This document shows, one piece after another, positions 42,381 to 54,976 of a stretch of 64,000 nt of DNA; position 1 is the first letter of the stretch; each line of letters opens with the position of its first letter. Location: contig NC_081183.1 of the NCBI RefSeq assembly GCF_029867415.1, forward strand, positions 190,418,061 to 190,482,060, in the 5' to 3' direction. Source of the DNA: Vicia villosa (lineage: Eukaryota > Streptophyta > Magnoliopsida > Fabales > Fabaceae). A model generated the notes under the pieces. It worked only from the letters and a program-made list of their open reading frames with translations, was not told the DNA's origin and ran no database searches. Made by a program: the position numbers and the translations under genes.

Positions 42381-44319
42381 ATGGAAACAGATGTAGTTAA
42401 AAACATTGCTCCTCAAACATCCATTGCAAGAAAGAGGAGAAAGTTTATTCTTAAAGCAAAGAGGGATTATCGAAACCGTGTCAGATCAAGCAACCTCACT
42501 TCCCATCTAAATCATAATTTTACATCTTCTGTAACATATGAAACCACTATTGAAACGGCTATGGCTAGAAAGAGAAGGAAAATAATCTTGGATAACAGAA
42601 AAAGATTGAGAAATTTGTTCAATACTGAAGTTAGTAGGGTTCAAAATACAAACAACATTGTTAGTCAAAGTCAGAACATGGATCATGCATCTACTTCAAA
42701 TTATAATATGTCAAGTCAGTCCATGGATCATCCATCTACCTCAAATCATAATATGTCTGTTGAATCTCATTATGAGGACAATAATGACTCCAACTCTGAC
42801 AATAATTTAGATTCTTCAAATAGTTTCGACTCTGACGAAGATTCAGACCCGTCACAATTACAGGAGGCCCATCTTCAAGGTATTTCCATATCATACACTG
42901 ATAACCAAATGATGTACACTTCTTCTGTTAATAGACATATTCAGTATTGTGGTTTCTTCTTTCAGAATATTACGATATTGGCGACCAAAGTTATGAATGC
43001 GCACACTGCCAAGCATGTATGTGGTACCAGGAAAAAGTCAATAGACACAAAATTACAGCAACTCCTCGCTTTTATCGTTGTTGCCGTGGAGGAAAAATTG
43101 TTCTTCCGTTCCTTGAACAACCTCCACAGGTGTTGCAACATCTTCTATTTAATAAAACATATTCAGATAGTAAAAACTACCAGGCTAACATACGAACATA
43201 CAACGCAATGTTCTCATTCACTTCCCCTGGAATGAAGTTCGACACAACATACTCTAAAAGAGGAGGACCCCCTACTTTGAGACTGCAGGGTCAGACCTGT
43301 CATCGAATTGGTACACTGCTGCCAGAAAGAGGGCAACCTCCGCAATATGCTCAATTATACATCTATGACACGGACAATGAATTTGAACACAGAATAAAAT
43401 GTTTCAAGTAAGCATGCTCAGACATAATTACACAATTGTTTTATAAAAATATTTTGTTAAACTATTTATTCATGGCTGCGAAAAATAAACAGGGACAATA
43501 AAGGCATCGAGCGACCGGTTGTCAAAAAGCTCAAGATGATGTTAGATGAGAACAATGTTCATGCCAAAGCTTTTAGAATGGCAAGGGATGTTTTGAGGAC
43601 AAATTCTTTCACAGATTTAAAACTCAGGCTTATTTCTGATAGATCCGAAGATGTCCGTGTTTACAACAAACCTACGGTCTCAGAAGTAGCTGCACTCATT
43701 GTGGGAGACATTGATTCTGCTGATAAAAGGGACATCTTAATTCAGCGCCGCAATGGTGGTTTGCAACGAATAGATGAGTTTCACCCAGCATATTTGGCTT
43801 ATCAGTATCCTCTTATATTTCCTTATGGGGAAGATGGTTACAGGAAAAATATAATGCACAGATATCGCCATGAAACTGAGGTCACTAAGAGAAACCGTCA
43901 AAGCATTAAGGATTGGTTTTCTTACCGGTTACAACAACGTCGCAAAGAGGCAAAAACACTACTTTACTCAAGACGCCTATTTCAACAATTCTTAGTCGAC
44001 GGCTATGCTATGATGGAATCCGAACGACTGAATTGGTTGAGAGATAATCAGTCGAAATTAAGAGTGGGCAAATATAATAATTTGGCCGCTCAAACTGATG
44101 GCGATACAAGAAATGAACACCAAAAGCGAGGAAAACGAGTTGTTCTGCCATCAACATTTGTTGGTAGCAAGAGATATATGGATCAACTATATTTTGACGG
44201 TATGGCCATTTCAAGTCAATAGGGATTCCCTGATTTATTTGTTACTTTTACCTGCAACCCAAATTGGCCTGAAATTAAAAGAGCATTGTCAGGCACAGGT
44301 CTACAACCCCATGATAGGC
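42381..44319 (+). pseudogene. Helitron Rep/helicase gene, 5' part, interrupted
   Basis: Exons 42381-42879, 42966-43407 and 43493-44319 (truncated). The start METDVVKN follows an in-frame upstream ATG at 42294 that is less likely. Exon 1 is basic then Ser/Asn-rich. Exon 2 has the N-terminal Helitron zinc-finger region (YYDIGDQSYECAHCQACMWY, CCRGGKIVLP, the NIRTYNAMFSFTSPG block). Exon 3 carries the Helitron-like N domain (ENNVHAKAFRMARD, DEFHPAYLAYQYPLIFPYGE, KDWFSYRLQQR, LFQQFLVDGYAMME) and ends GFPDLFVTFTCNPNWPEIKR. A TAG at 44220-44222 interrupts the frame just before GFPDLF, and the LTR element starts at 44320. The HUH nuclease motif and helicase are not in the window. Confidence 0.88.
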
Positions 44320-47150
44320 TGTTGCACCCTGATTTTTACCCTACGATCCCGTGTCATTTACATCATTTCATTCCATTAGATTATGCTTTATGTTTACTAA
44401 CCATTAATCAAAATTGCAAAAAAATGTTTTGTTTCTCTTTTATTTTTGTTACAGGGACTGGATCGAGGAAAAGTGGGATTTGCGAGATGATTCGACTAAA
44501 AGTCAACATTTCAAGTCCAAGTTCAAGTCAAGATTTAGAGTTCCATTTTCTCATTTCTTTTTCAAGTTTATGGTCATTTTATGATATTAATTTGTAGTAT
44601 TAATTCTAATTTTAATTCAAATTTGAAATATCTTTCTAATTTGAGTTATTATTAAAATTAAAACTATTCTTTAATATAAAAATTATTTTATTATGTTAGT
44701 TTGTTTTTATTATTAACCATTTTCTTTTTGTTAGTGTTATTTTTAGTTCTTTTATTCAATATAATAGATCCAAGAAAATGGGTGGGTCCACACAACGATT
44801 TCCAGCAAGAGGGGGAAGGCAAAGAATGTTCACGTTTCTTCCACCAGTGAGATTCACACATTCCGGGAGCCAAATTCGCAAGTCCAAATTCAAATATCAG
44901 CTCACACTTTCTTCGTGGCAAACTGAAGACAAATTCTCAGCTTAATCTTGACCATAGGTTTGAATTTAATCAAGGGCTGAAATTCTTCAAAATTGATTCA
45001 CACGGATGACTCTCCAAACTTGATCCAAAGGCAGAAGTCGTGAACCGATTTCCCTCTCAATCTCCCTCCAATTTGTCATACTCTTCTCACCTATCTATGC
45101 CTATAAATAAGCTATCTTAGATCAGAAAGAGGGGGAGGAGAAAAAACAGAGTCGTTATGCTGCCAAAATCTCACCACAAAGAATTCTCCTCCAAAAAAAC
45201 TTGATCTAAACCGATTCACAAACCTGTAATTACGCACCAGTTTCCATCATCATCTTCCATAGCTAAATATCACAAAACCTCCAACAAATTCATCAACAAC
45301 CATTCATCATCTTTTAAATTTCAACTTCAATACAATCAACCTGCATATACACCTTCACTGATCTCAAACAACTTACCTTCAATTCAATCCTTCAACAACG
45401 ATGAAATCAGTACGACCTTCACGCAACAAAAGCTCAGCGATTCAATTTTGATTCAACATCACCTCACGTTTTCACCGGCAAACTCAAACGCAACGAATCA
45501 GACGCATCATTTTCACCACATGAACGAGTCAGCATCAGCAGCGTGAGTTATCAACATCAGACGCATCATTTTCATCACATTGACAATGTCACATTCAACT
45601 CCAACAGCAGAGGATTGAAGCAGAGCAAAAGGAAATCAAGCTCACCGTGGATTCGTCCTCCGATAACATTCGGAGTCGGTTAGTTTCCTGATTCTATATG
45701 CTTCTTATGACTGATCACCGTGTATGTCGTGTTGCCATGCTTGAACCGTGTTAGTTTGTAATGTTTGAATCTTACCGCTGTTTGAATGTTGAATGTAATC
45801 GTGTGGATTTATATGCTGCGATTTTGGGTGCTGAGTTGTTTGTATGCTTTTGATTATCGAAATCGAGAGTTGATAGAGATTTGAGACGTGAGAGTTTGAA
45901 GCGAGAGCAGAGTTAACCGATCGAGAGGGTGAGGCCGAGAGAGAGTTTTGTTGTCGCTGTGTTCATGAAAGTTTAGTTGTTGTTTGTTTCGATTATTGAG
46001 AGGCGAGTGTTATCCTTGTTTAGTTCGTGTGATAGATGATGAATGAACCGAGAGTTTGAGGCTGAGAGGTGAGAGTAGAGTGAGTAATTTGAGAGTTTGG
46101 GAACAGAGCATTTCGGAAGAGATGAGAGAAGCCATGGGAGAAACAGAGGAATTGGGTTTGGAAGCAGAGACGTGAGAGAGAAGAAGAGAGAGGCGGACCC
46201 TCCTTAGTCATTAGGGTTTTCTTTGTTTAATGGATATTTGGGCCTTGTATCTGTTTCCTAATCCGGCCCATTTCGTTTTCAGCATTATCACCCCCTTTCT
46301 AGCGATTTTCCCCCTGAGTTGATGTCTTTTATTTTATTTTGGGCCAAGCTTAGAGTCCAATGGATCCTTCGTATGATATTTACATCTTTTTTTTTACTTT
46401 CAGCCTTTATTTTAGTTTCTTTTAATTGTTTTAGTCTTAGTTTTAATTCTTGTTTGTTTTATCACAAAAATTCAAAAACATGCTTTTATTTTAAATTTAG
46501 ACTTTATTTTTATTTTCATATTAAAAATTACAAAAATATTTTAATTTGTTTATTTTCCTTTTTAGCAACTCATGTTTGTATATATTCATCTTTTATATTT
46601 TCTATTTCTTTTAAAATGCTTTGTTCGGTTTTCTTTTATTTTCTTTTATGCACATGTTAATTCCGTTCCACGACAATTGTGTAAGTCTCCAAAGGTCGAG
46701 CAGCAGTGGAATGCGACGTTTAACATCACACACACACAAAATGTTTTAAGCCGAACTACGACTGCTCTGATTCCTTAATCGGGATACGTAGGCATTAGGT
46801 CGCGGGGCCTGAACGAGTAGAATCTTGTATATATTTTCTTTCTTTTCCCCGTGTTTATTTTCTCTTATTTCGTCGTGTGTTTCCCTTTAGTTTTAGGTTT
46901 AGATTTTTAGATAACACCCTTAGATTTAGACTAACAAGAGCGGATCCCGTCGAGTACGACGGACGTGAGGAGTGCTAACCCCTTCTCCTTGCGTAACCGA
47001 CACCCTTACCTAGTTCTCTGGGTCGTAAGACCGTTGTTTGTTTTCTTTATAGGTTTTACTCGATGTTTTCCTTTCCCATTTTTGGGATAAATAAACAATC
47101 GATGGCGACTTCATTGATTTCATTTTGATGATTACGAACCAGTTGTTTCA
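44320..47150 (+). repeat. LTR 1 (2831 bp)
   Basis: TG...CA ends. TATAAATA at 45102-45109 is the likely promoter, with transcription into the AGAAAGAGGGGGAGGAG leader. Repeated ORFs inside it (for example 46319-46660) are low-complexity Phe/Ser runs, not genes. Confidence 0.92.
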
Positions 47151-47879
47151 GCTGGCGACTTCACTGGGGACAGATTGACCTTTGCTAGGCCCATCCTGAG
47201 TGTCAGTCCTAGCTCTTGTTTGTTTTTATCTTTGGGTGTTTGCTTTCTTCATGCTTTATTTGTATATTTGTATATATTTCTTTATTTGTATATTCGCATA
47301 TATTGCTTTATTTGTTGTTATATTCTGGTTATCTGCTGTTCTGTATATATACTGTTCTAGATCTGCTGTTTTTTTGGTGGGTGGGATGTTACTGAGGTAA
47401 AAGGCCCAATACACAGGCTATGAGTGATACCATAGGAACTAGGACTAGAGTGGCCGTGACGGACAGAAGGCGTATGCCTGATTGATCTGATCACGTATCC
47501 ACGGGCAGAGCTTGGTGGAACGAGGCAACATCGTATGATGGCGCCTACGTTCGATCCTATGTTGGCTTTTTGACCTACCCTGGCTTAGATTCACCCGTGA
47601 GTGGGGCGGGAATCAATCATTTTACAGGTACATTGCTGGTGACTATGGTTCTTGTTCAAGTGGTTCCATTTCTGTTTGATGATGACTGAGTTATGATCCT
47701 ATTGGTTACTGTGGTTCTGCTGGTTACTTATTCACATTTTGCATTACATCTTGCATTGCATATCATTGCATGGTTCCCGCATTCATCCAGGTTGCCCGAG
47801 ATCTTATTTTCAATTTTTGCTCACTTCCAGCTAGTTGTTGATCATTAAGTTGATTCCTTGACACGTTGAACTAAGAAGC

Positions 47880-48644
47880 ATGTACCAGAAGACTATGGAA
47901 GAACTTCAACAAGACCAAGAGTTATTAAGAGCTGAAGTTAACCAGTTGAAAAGTCAGATGAATCAGATCATGGAAATCCTTCAGATCTTGTTGAAGAGAG
48001 AAGACAATTTTCCTTTTGTTGTTACAAAGCAAGTTGGTGTTCCTATAGTTCTTCCGAATTCTACTACAGTCCAAAGGCAATATCATCCAGTGAGTACTCT
48101 AGTGCCTTCCTGTGGCCCTTCTCCAAAGGATCTTCCTCCACCTTTGTTCTCAAAGATTCCTGATCAACAATCTCTGTCTGCTCTACGACAAAGCCAAGGA
48201 AATCATCAACAAGATGAGAATCTGAACAAACCTCTAAAGAAACAACAAAAGAGGCCTTGCCACTCTACTATTATTCCAATGAAGTCTGTTGGGTTGTTTC
48301 CTCAAAGAGTTCAAGCTTCTCAACCTCGGGAAGCTAACGAGAATCAGAATCGCGATAGGACTCACTTTGATCCTATTCCTATGTCTTATACTGAACTGTA
48401 TCCATCTTTGGTCCAGAAAGGGTTGATTACAACTAGAGCCATGCCTCCTTCTCGAAATCCTCCTTTAGATGGTTATAGATCTGATCTTTATTGTGATTTT
48501 CATCAGGGGGCTGCTGGTCATGATTTAGAACATTGTTATGCACTGAAGGCTAGAGTGAAAGACTTGATCAAAGGAAAAGTGATAAGTTTTGCTGCTCGTA
48601 CTCCAAATGTGATTTACTATTCACCTCCAGAGACTGACAATTGA
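47880..48644 (+). CDS. Gag-like protein of the tandem element, copy 1 (254 aa)
   Basis: The N-terminal 40 residues form a coiled coil (MEELQQDQELLRAEVNQLKS, continuing MNQIMEILQILLKR). A Pro/Ser/Gln-rich middle follows. The C-terminus matches the end of Ogre/Tat gag: FDPIPMSYTELYPSLVQKGL and then a zinc-knuckle-like YCDFHQGAAGHDLEHCYALK followed by VKDLIKGK. The capsid core of full Ogre gag and all of PR/RT/IN are absent, so the element must rely on proteins from an autonomous relative. The start at 47880 opens the coiled coil. The frame is intact. Confidence 0.75.
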   Translation: MYQKTMEELQQDQELLRAEVNQLKSQMNQIMEILQILLKREDNFPFVVTKQVGVPIVLPNSTTVQRQYHPVSTLVPSCGPSPKDLPPPLFSKIPDQQSLSALRQSQGNHQQDENLNKPLKKQQKRPCHSTIIPMKSVGLFPQRVQASQPREANENQNRDRTHFDPIPMSYTELYPSLVQKGLITTRAMPPSRNPPLDGYRSDLYCDFHQGAAGHDLEHCYALKARVKDLIKGKVISFAARTPNVIYYSPPETDN

Positions 48645-50580
48645 AGCTTCAATCAAATTCAGATTCTCTCCTGAAGCCAAGTGTTTCAGACGGGACAACT
48701 CATCCTTGTTGCTGATTAGTCACTAGGCCATGTTTCTTTACTGTTTGCATTTCTTCCAATTGTAATGTCTGTTTAATTTCAAACTTGTTTGTTTCTTACT
48801 GTTAATTTTAAATGAAATGAGCATTGCATGTTTTGATTCAATTGTTCTCTTTTACTGCTTTATTTCTTTCAAAAAAAAAAACAAAAATATGTTTCTTTTA
48901 TTTGTTTTCTCTACCCTGTTGCTTATGATTGGAGGGAGGATGATGAAAACAAGATACCCATAATTGCTGTTAGTGTGCTTTTGAATAAAACTTTGCTGAT
49001 GATGTACAGGCCTTGTTTCAATTCCCAAACACTGGAGAAATAAGGAAGTTAATCCCTTGTCAACCCCTCTGAGCCTTCGAAGTTGGAGTTTTCTTTTTAA
49101 ATGAAAAAACCTGCAATTTTAACCTGGGGATGGGTAGTTTTCAGTTTATTCATCTATGCATTCAAATACAAGAGTTTCATTCAAGATACCTTTTAATAAA
49201 GGTTGTAATCACAAGTTTTCCTTCGCACACATCCAAGAAATGTCGAAGACGTCCTTCAAAGTCAAAAGTGATGATGATGGTTCTCCGCAATTGTTAAGCA
49301 AGGCAGTCACTATCTTTCAAAAAAGAAAAAAATGAAAAAGAAAAGTTCAAGAAAAGCCCGCTAAGTCAAAACCTTTGAAGGAGACTTAGGCAAAATATAT
49401 ATTGGGGCATCCCGCTGACTGTAAATCTCAAATAAAACAGTTCAGGCAAAAGTTAGGGATATCAAAAGTAAAAAAAAAGAAGAGAGAAGTCAATAAATTC
49501 CAAAACAACAAAATGTTGTAAAAAAAGAAGTGACTTCCATCTCAAAGTATATTCCTTGGCTTCTGAATCATCATTGCCAAACAAGTGCTGCAAATTCCAA
49601 GTTCTCTTGAAAACCTGAATGCATAGGTTGAATTAACTGAATGTAGGATGGAAGTTCATCATGAAGAAGGGGTGGGTACAAATAAATTTTGAGCCTTATA
49701 TCCTTTGTTTCTTAAACCATGAACCAGGCCACATTACAACCTTCAAAAGTCCTAATTGAGGCCAGGTTTATTTTGAAAGCATACTACAACAAGGTTGCGT
49801 TAACCTGACTCCTAAAGTTGTGCCAATCATTTGTCTGGATTTATTTGCTTTACTTTTCACTTCAAATTCCATGTTTCTTTGTCTTTCTATTTGCTTTATA
49901 ATGCCATTTCTGTTGATTTCAAAAAATCTGCATGTTCTTTGCATTTAGATTACCAGTTTTGAACAAACATTTTTGCTTCTAAACAACATTCCTCATCAAG
50001 GAATTTCAAACAGTTGAGAAATTGGTCTGTGATCTCATCAGGGGCATTTCACTTCAAGGTTCTGTTCAAAGGTTTATCTCAGTGCAAGTTATTCTCAGAT
50101 CTGGTTTATCATATCTCTTTCAAGACTAATGCTGGGGCAAGTGTTTCCAAATGCCTAATAAAGCTGTCATTCCAGATTATTCAAGCTGAAGCCATGATCA
50201 GTTGTTCTACATTAATCAGTCAAGCCGGGGCAATCTACTTCAAAAGAATCTCCGAGCATTTTATTAGTCTCTCTCAAAGGATCAGTTTAGTACATTTCAC
50301 AAGTGTGATTGAAGAGCTTTGGGCAATGTTCCATGTGTTGAGGAATCAGACATCCCTTTCTGCCGCACAAAGGAGTCTTTCTCAGTTGTCACAAATAAAT
50401 GCATTGCATTAATCATTCATATCATGCATAGAAAAATTTCATATCACGCATAGAAACAAATTCATATTCATTTGCATTTTCACTTTGAGATTAAAGTCCA
50501 ACTTACTTGGCATTATTCAATACGGATTTATCCCTTTGGTTCATTTGTCTTGTTTATCCGATGTTTATTCCGGATGTGTT
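48645..50580. other. Non-coding internal/3' untranslated region, copy 1
   Basis: No reverse transcriptase, integrase or protease motif in any frame. An open 132-codon stretch at 50014-50412 matches nothing I recognise and is conserved in copy 2 only because the copies are nearly identical. Confidence 0.5.
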
Positions 50581-50582
50581 CC

Positions 50583-50945
50583 CTCTACAACCATGTTTTA
50601 TCTAGGTTCTCTTTACAACCATGTTTTATCTTGGTTCTCTTTACAACCATGTTTTATCTTGGTTCTCTCTACAACCATGTTTTATCTTGGTTCTCTCTAC
50701 AACCATGTTTTATCTTGGTTCTCTCTACAACCATGTTTTATCTTGGTTCTCTTTACAACCTTGTTTTATCTTGGTTCTCTCTACAACCATGTTTTATCTT
50801 GGTTCTCTCTACAACCATGTTTTATCTTGGTTCTCTTTACAACCTTGTTTTATCTTGGTTCTCTTTACAACCTTGTTTTATCTTGGTTCTCTTTACAACC
50901 TTGTTTTATCTTGGTTCCCCTACAACCATGCTTCATCCTGGTTCT
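50583..50945. repeat. 28-bp tandem repeat, about 13 units (copy 1)
   Basis: Unit TCTCTACAACCATGTTTTAT + CTTGGTTC, with variants TTTACAACC and CCTTG. Starts of ACAACC occur at 50587, 50615, 50643, 50671, 50699 and so on, every 28 bp. As 28 is not a multiple of three and no frame has a stop, all three plus frames are open, giving three overlapping false ORFs. Confidence 0.95.
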
Positions 50946-50954
50946 CACTTTTTT

Positions 50955-51194
50955 CAGATTTATTCTCTGATATTGTGATTTCTCACTTCATTCAGATCCA
51001 TTCCTGGATGTCGTGATACCTTTCTCACCTTATTCAGATTTATTCTCTGATATCGTGATTTCTCACTTCATTCAGATCCATTCCTGGATGTCGTGATACC
51101 TTTCTCACCTTATTCAGATTTATTCTCTGATATCGTGATTTCTCACTTCACTCAGATCCATTCCTGGATGTTGTGATACATTTCTTCAATTATC
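50955..51194. repeat. 80-bp tandem repeat, 3 units (copy 1)
   Basis: Units starting CAGATTTATTCTCTGATAT at 50955, 51035 and 51115, each with TGTGATTTCTCACTTCA.TCAGATCCATTCCTGGATG. Confidence 0.92.
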
Positions 51195-51403
51195 TCTTTC
51201 ATCAGGTCTTGTGCTTGTTCCATTAACAGTTTGTCTCTCGTGGCGCTATATTCCCCACGAAGATTTGAGTCTGACTCATATCATATCATTAAAAAAAATT
51301 AAAAGAGGAATTTATACATTCATACCATTCTTGGGGCATCTTAGGCTAAAAATCGGGACATGTTTGTATTTAAGTATCTCCTATCTCCTGATAGAAGAAA
51401 CTT

Positions 51404-51416
51404 AAATAGGGGCAGC
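51404..51416 (+). other. Polypurine tract before LTR 2
   Basis: AAATAGGGGCAGC lies directly 5' of the LTR start TGTTGCACC, and the same at 58500-58512. It is the expected plus-strand primer site. Confidence 0.7.
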
Positions 51417-54247
51417 TGTTGCACCCTGATTTTTACCCTACGATCCCGTGTCATTTACATCATTTCATTCCATTAGATTATGCTTTATGTTTACTAACCA
51501 TTAATCAAAATTGCAAAAAAATGTTTTGTTTCTCTTTTATTTTTGTTACAGGGACTGGATCGAGGAAAAGTGGGATTTGCGAGATGATTCGACTAAAAGT
51601 CAACATTTCAAGTCCAAGTTCAAGTCAAGATTTAGAGTTCCATTTTCTCATTTCTTTTTCAAGTTTATGGTCATTTTATGATATTAATTTGTAGTATTAA
51701 TTCTAATTTTAATTCAAATTTGAAATATCTTTCTAATTTGAGTTATTATTAAAATTAAAACTATTCTTTAATATAAAAATTATTTTATTATGTTAGTTTG
51801 TTTTTATTATTAACCATTTTCTTTTTGTTAGTGTTATTTTTAGTTCTTTTATTCAATATAATAGATCCAAGAAAATGGGTGGGTCCACACAACGATTTCC
51901 AGCAAGAGGGGGAAGGCAAAGAATGTTCACGTTTCTTCCACCAGTGAGATTCACACATTCCGGGAGCCAAATTCGCAAGTCCAAATTCAAATATCAGCTC
52001 ACACTTTCTTCGTGGCAAACTGAAGACAAATTCTCAGCTTAATCTTGACCATAGGTTTGAATTTAATCAAGGGCTGAAATTCTTCAAAATTGATTCACAC
52101 GGATGACTCTCCAAACTTGATCCAAAGGCAGAAGTCGTGAACCGATTTCCCTCTCAATCTCCCTCCAATTTGTCATACTCTTCTCACCTATCTATGCCTA
52201 TAAATAAGCTATCTTAGATCAGAAAGAGGGGGAGGAGAAAAAACAGAGTCGTTATGCTGCCAAAATCTCACCACAAAGAATTCTCCTCCAAAAAAACTTG
52301 ATCTAAACCGATTCACAAACCTGTAATTACGCACCAGTTTCCATCATCATCTTCCATAGCTAAATATCACAAAACCTCCAACAAATTCATCAACAACCAT
52401 TCATCATCTTTTAAATTTCAACTTCAATACAATCAACCTGCATATACACCTTCACTGATCTCAAACAACTTACCTTCAATTCAATCCTTCAACAACGATG
52501 AAATCAGTACGACCTTCACGCAACAAAAGCTCAGCGATTCAATTTTGATTCAACATCACCTCACGTTTTCACCGGCAAACTCAAACGCAACGAATCAGAC
52601 GCATCATTTTCACCACATGAACGAGTCAGCATCAGCAGCGTGAGTTATCAACATCAGACGCATCATTTTCATCACATTGACAATGTCACATTCAACTCCA
52701 ACAGCAGAGGATTGAAGCAGAGCAAAAGGAAATCAAGCTCACCGTGGATTCGTCCTCCGATAACATTCGGAGTCGGTTAGTTTCCTGATTCTATATGCTT
52801 CTTATGACTGATCACCGTGTATGTCGTGTTGCCATGCTTGAACCGTGTTAGTTTGTAATGTTTGAATCTTACCGCTGTTTGAATGTTGAATGTAATCGTG
52901 TGGATTTATATGCTGCGATTTTGGGTGCTGAGTTGTTTGTATGCTTTTGATTATCGAAATCGAGAGTTGATAGAGATTTGAGACGTGAGAGTTTGAAGCG
53001 AGAGCAGAGTTAACCGATCGAGAGGGTGAGGCCGAGAGAGAGTTTTGTTGTCGCTGTGTTCATGAAAGTTTAGTTGTTGTTTGTTTCGATTATTGAGAGG
53101 CGAGTGTTATCCTTGTTTAGTTCGTGTGATAGATGATGAATGAACCGAGAGTTTGAGGCTGAGAGGTGAGAGTAGAGTGAGTAATTTGAGAGTTTGGGAA
53201 CAGAGCATTTCGTAAGAGATGAGAGAAGCCATGGGAGAAACAGAGGAATTGGGTTTGGAAGCAGAGCCGTGAGAGAGAAGAAGAGAGAGGCGGACCCTCC
53301 TTAGTCATTAGGGTTTTCTTTGTTTAATGGATATTTGGGCCTTGTATCTGTTTCCTAATCCGGCCCATTTCGTTTTCAGCATTATCACCCCCTTTCTAGC
53401 GATTTTCCCCCTGAGTTGATGTCTTTTATTTTATTTTGGGCCAAGCTTAGAGTCCAATGGATCCTTCGTATGATATTTACATCTTTTTTTTTACTTTCAG
53501 CCTTTATTTTAGTTTCTTTTAATTGTTTTAGTCTTAGTTTTAATTCTTGTTTGTTTTATCACAAAAATTCAAAAACATGCTTTTATTTTAAATTTAGACT
53601 TTATTTTTATTTTCATATTAAAAATTACAAAAATATTTTAATTTGTTTATTTTCCTTTTTAGCAACTCATGTTTGTATATATTCATCTTTTATATTTTCT
53701 ATTTCTTTTAAAATGCTTTGTTCGGTTTTCTTTTATTTTCTTTTATGCACATGTTAATTCCGTTCCACGACAATTGTGTAAGTCTCCAAAGGTCGAGCAG
53801 CAGTGGAATGCGACGTTTAACATCACACACACACAAAATGTTTTAAGCCGAACTACGACTGCTCTGATTCCTTAATCGGGATACGTAGGCATTAGGTCGC
53901 GGGGCCTGAACGAGTAGAATCTTGTATATATTTTCTTTCTTTTCCCCGTGTTTATTTTCTCTTATTTCGTCGTGTGTTTCCCTTTAGTTTTAGGTTTAGA
54001 TTTTTAGATAACACCCTTAGATTTAGACTAACAAGAGCGGATCCCGTCGAGTACGACGGACGTGAGGAGTGCTAACCCCTTCTCCTTGCGTAACCGACAC
54101 CCTTACCTAGTTCTCTGGGTCGTAAGACCGTTGTTTGTTTTCTTTATAGGTTTTACTCGATGTTTTCCTTTCCCATTTTTGGGATAAATAAACAATCGAT
54201 GGCGACTTCATTGATTTCATTTTGATGATTACGAACCAGTTGTTTCA
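51417..54247 (+). repeat. LTR 2 (2831 bp)
   Basis: Same length as LTR 1. I saw only two substitutions between them (TTCGGAAG to TTCGTAAG near 53212, and GAGACGTG to GAGCCGTG near 53267). Confidence 0.92.
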
Positions 54248-54976
54248 GCTGGCGACTTCACTGGGGACAGATTGACCTTTGCTAGGCCCATCCTGAGTGT
54301 CAGTCCTAGCTCTTGTTTGTTTTTATCTTTGGGTGTTTGCTTTCTTCATGCTTTATTTGTATATTTGTATATATTTCTTTATTTGTATATTCGCATATAC
54401 TGCTTTATTTGTTGTTATATTCTGGTTATCTGCTGTTCTGTATATATACTGTTCTAGATCTGCTGTTTTTTTGGTGGGTGGGATGTTACTGAGGTAAAAG
54501 GCCCAATACACAGGCTATGAGTGATACCATAGGAACTAGGACTAGAGTGGCCGTGACGGACAGAAGGCGTATGCCTGATTGATCTGATCACGTATCCACG
54601 GGCAGAGCTTGGTGGAACGAGGCAACATCGTATGATGGCGCCTACGTTCGATCCTATGTTGGCTTTTTGACCTACCCTGGCTTAGATTCACCCGTGAGTG
54701 GGGCGGGAATCAATCATTTTACAGGTACATTGCTGGTGACTATGGTTCTTGTTCAAGTGGTTCCATTTCTGTTTGATGATGACTGAGTTATGATCCTATT
54801 GGTTACTGTGGTTCTGCTGGTTACTTATTCGCATTTTGCATTACATCTTGCATTGCATATCATTGCATGGTTCCCGCATTCATCCAGGTTGCCCGAGATC
54901 TTATTTTCAATTTTTGCTCACTTCCAGCTAGTTGTTGATCATTAAGTTGATTCCTTGACACGTTGAACTAAGAAGC

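Larger units (their letters stand above)
37150..44319 (+). mobile_element. Autonomous-type Helitron, 5' part (split by LTR retrotransposon)
   Basis: Three genes in Helitron-typical association: RPA1-like (37452-39991, plus), a B3-domain gene (40774-41881, minus) and the Rep/helicase gene (42381 onward, plus). The last is cut at 44319/44320 by the LTR retrotransposon. Plant Helitrons are known to carry RPA-like genes next to Rep/helicase. The 5' TC end must lie left of 37452 but could not be fixed. The helicase domains and 3' hairpin-CTRR end should be to the right, past the nested insertions, outside the window. Confidence 0.75.

Noticed and set aside
46319..46778. Phe/Ser-rich ORFs in the LTR (repeated at 53416-53875)
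   Set aside because: T-rich LTR sequence. They are duplicated only because the LTR is duplicated, and no domain is recognised.
50014..50412. 132-aa ORF conserved in both retrotransposon units
   Set aside because: Conservation only reflects the near-identity of the units. No motif, no homologue recognised and no codon signal.
50472..51016. Three overlapping 130-168 aa ORFs (and 57568-58192 in copy 2)
   Set aside because: All three are translations of the same 28-bp tandem repeat in different frames, not proteins.
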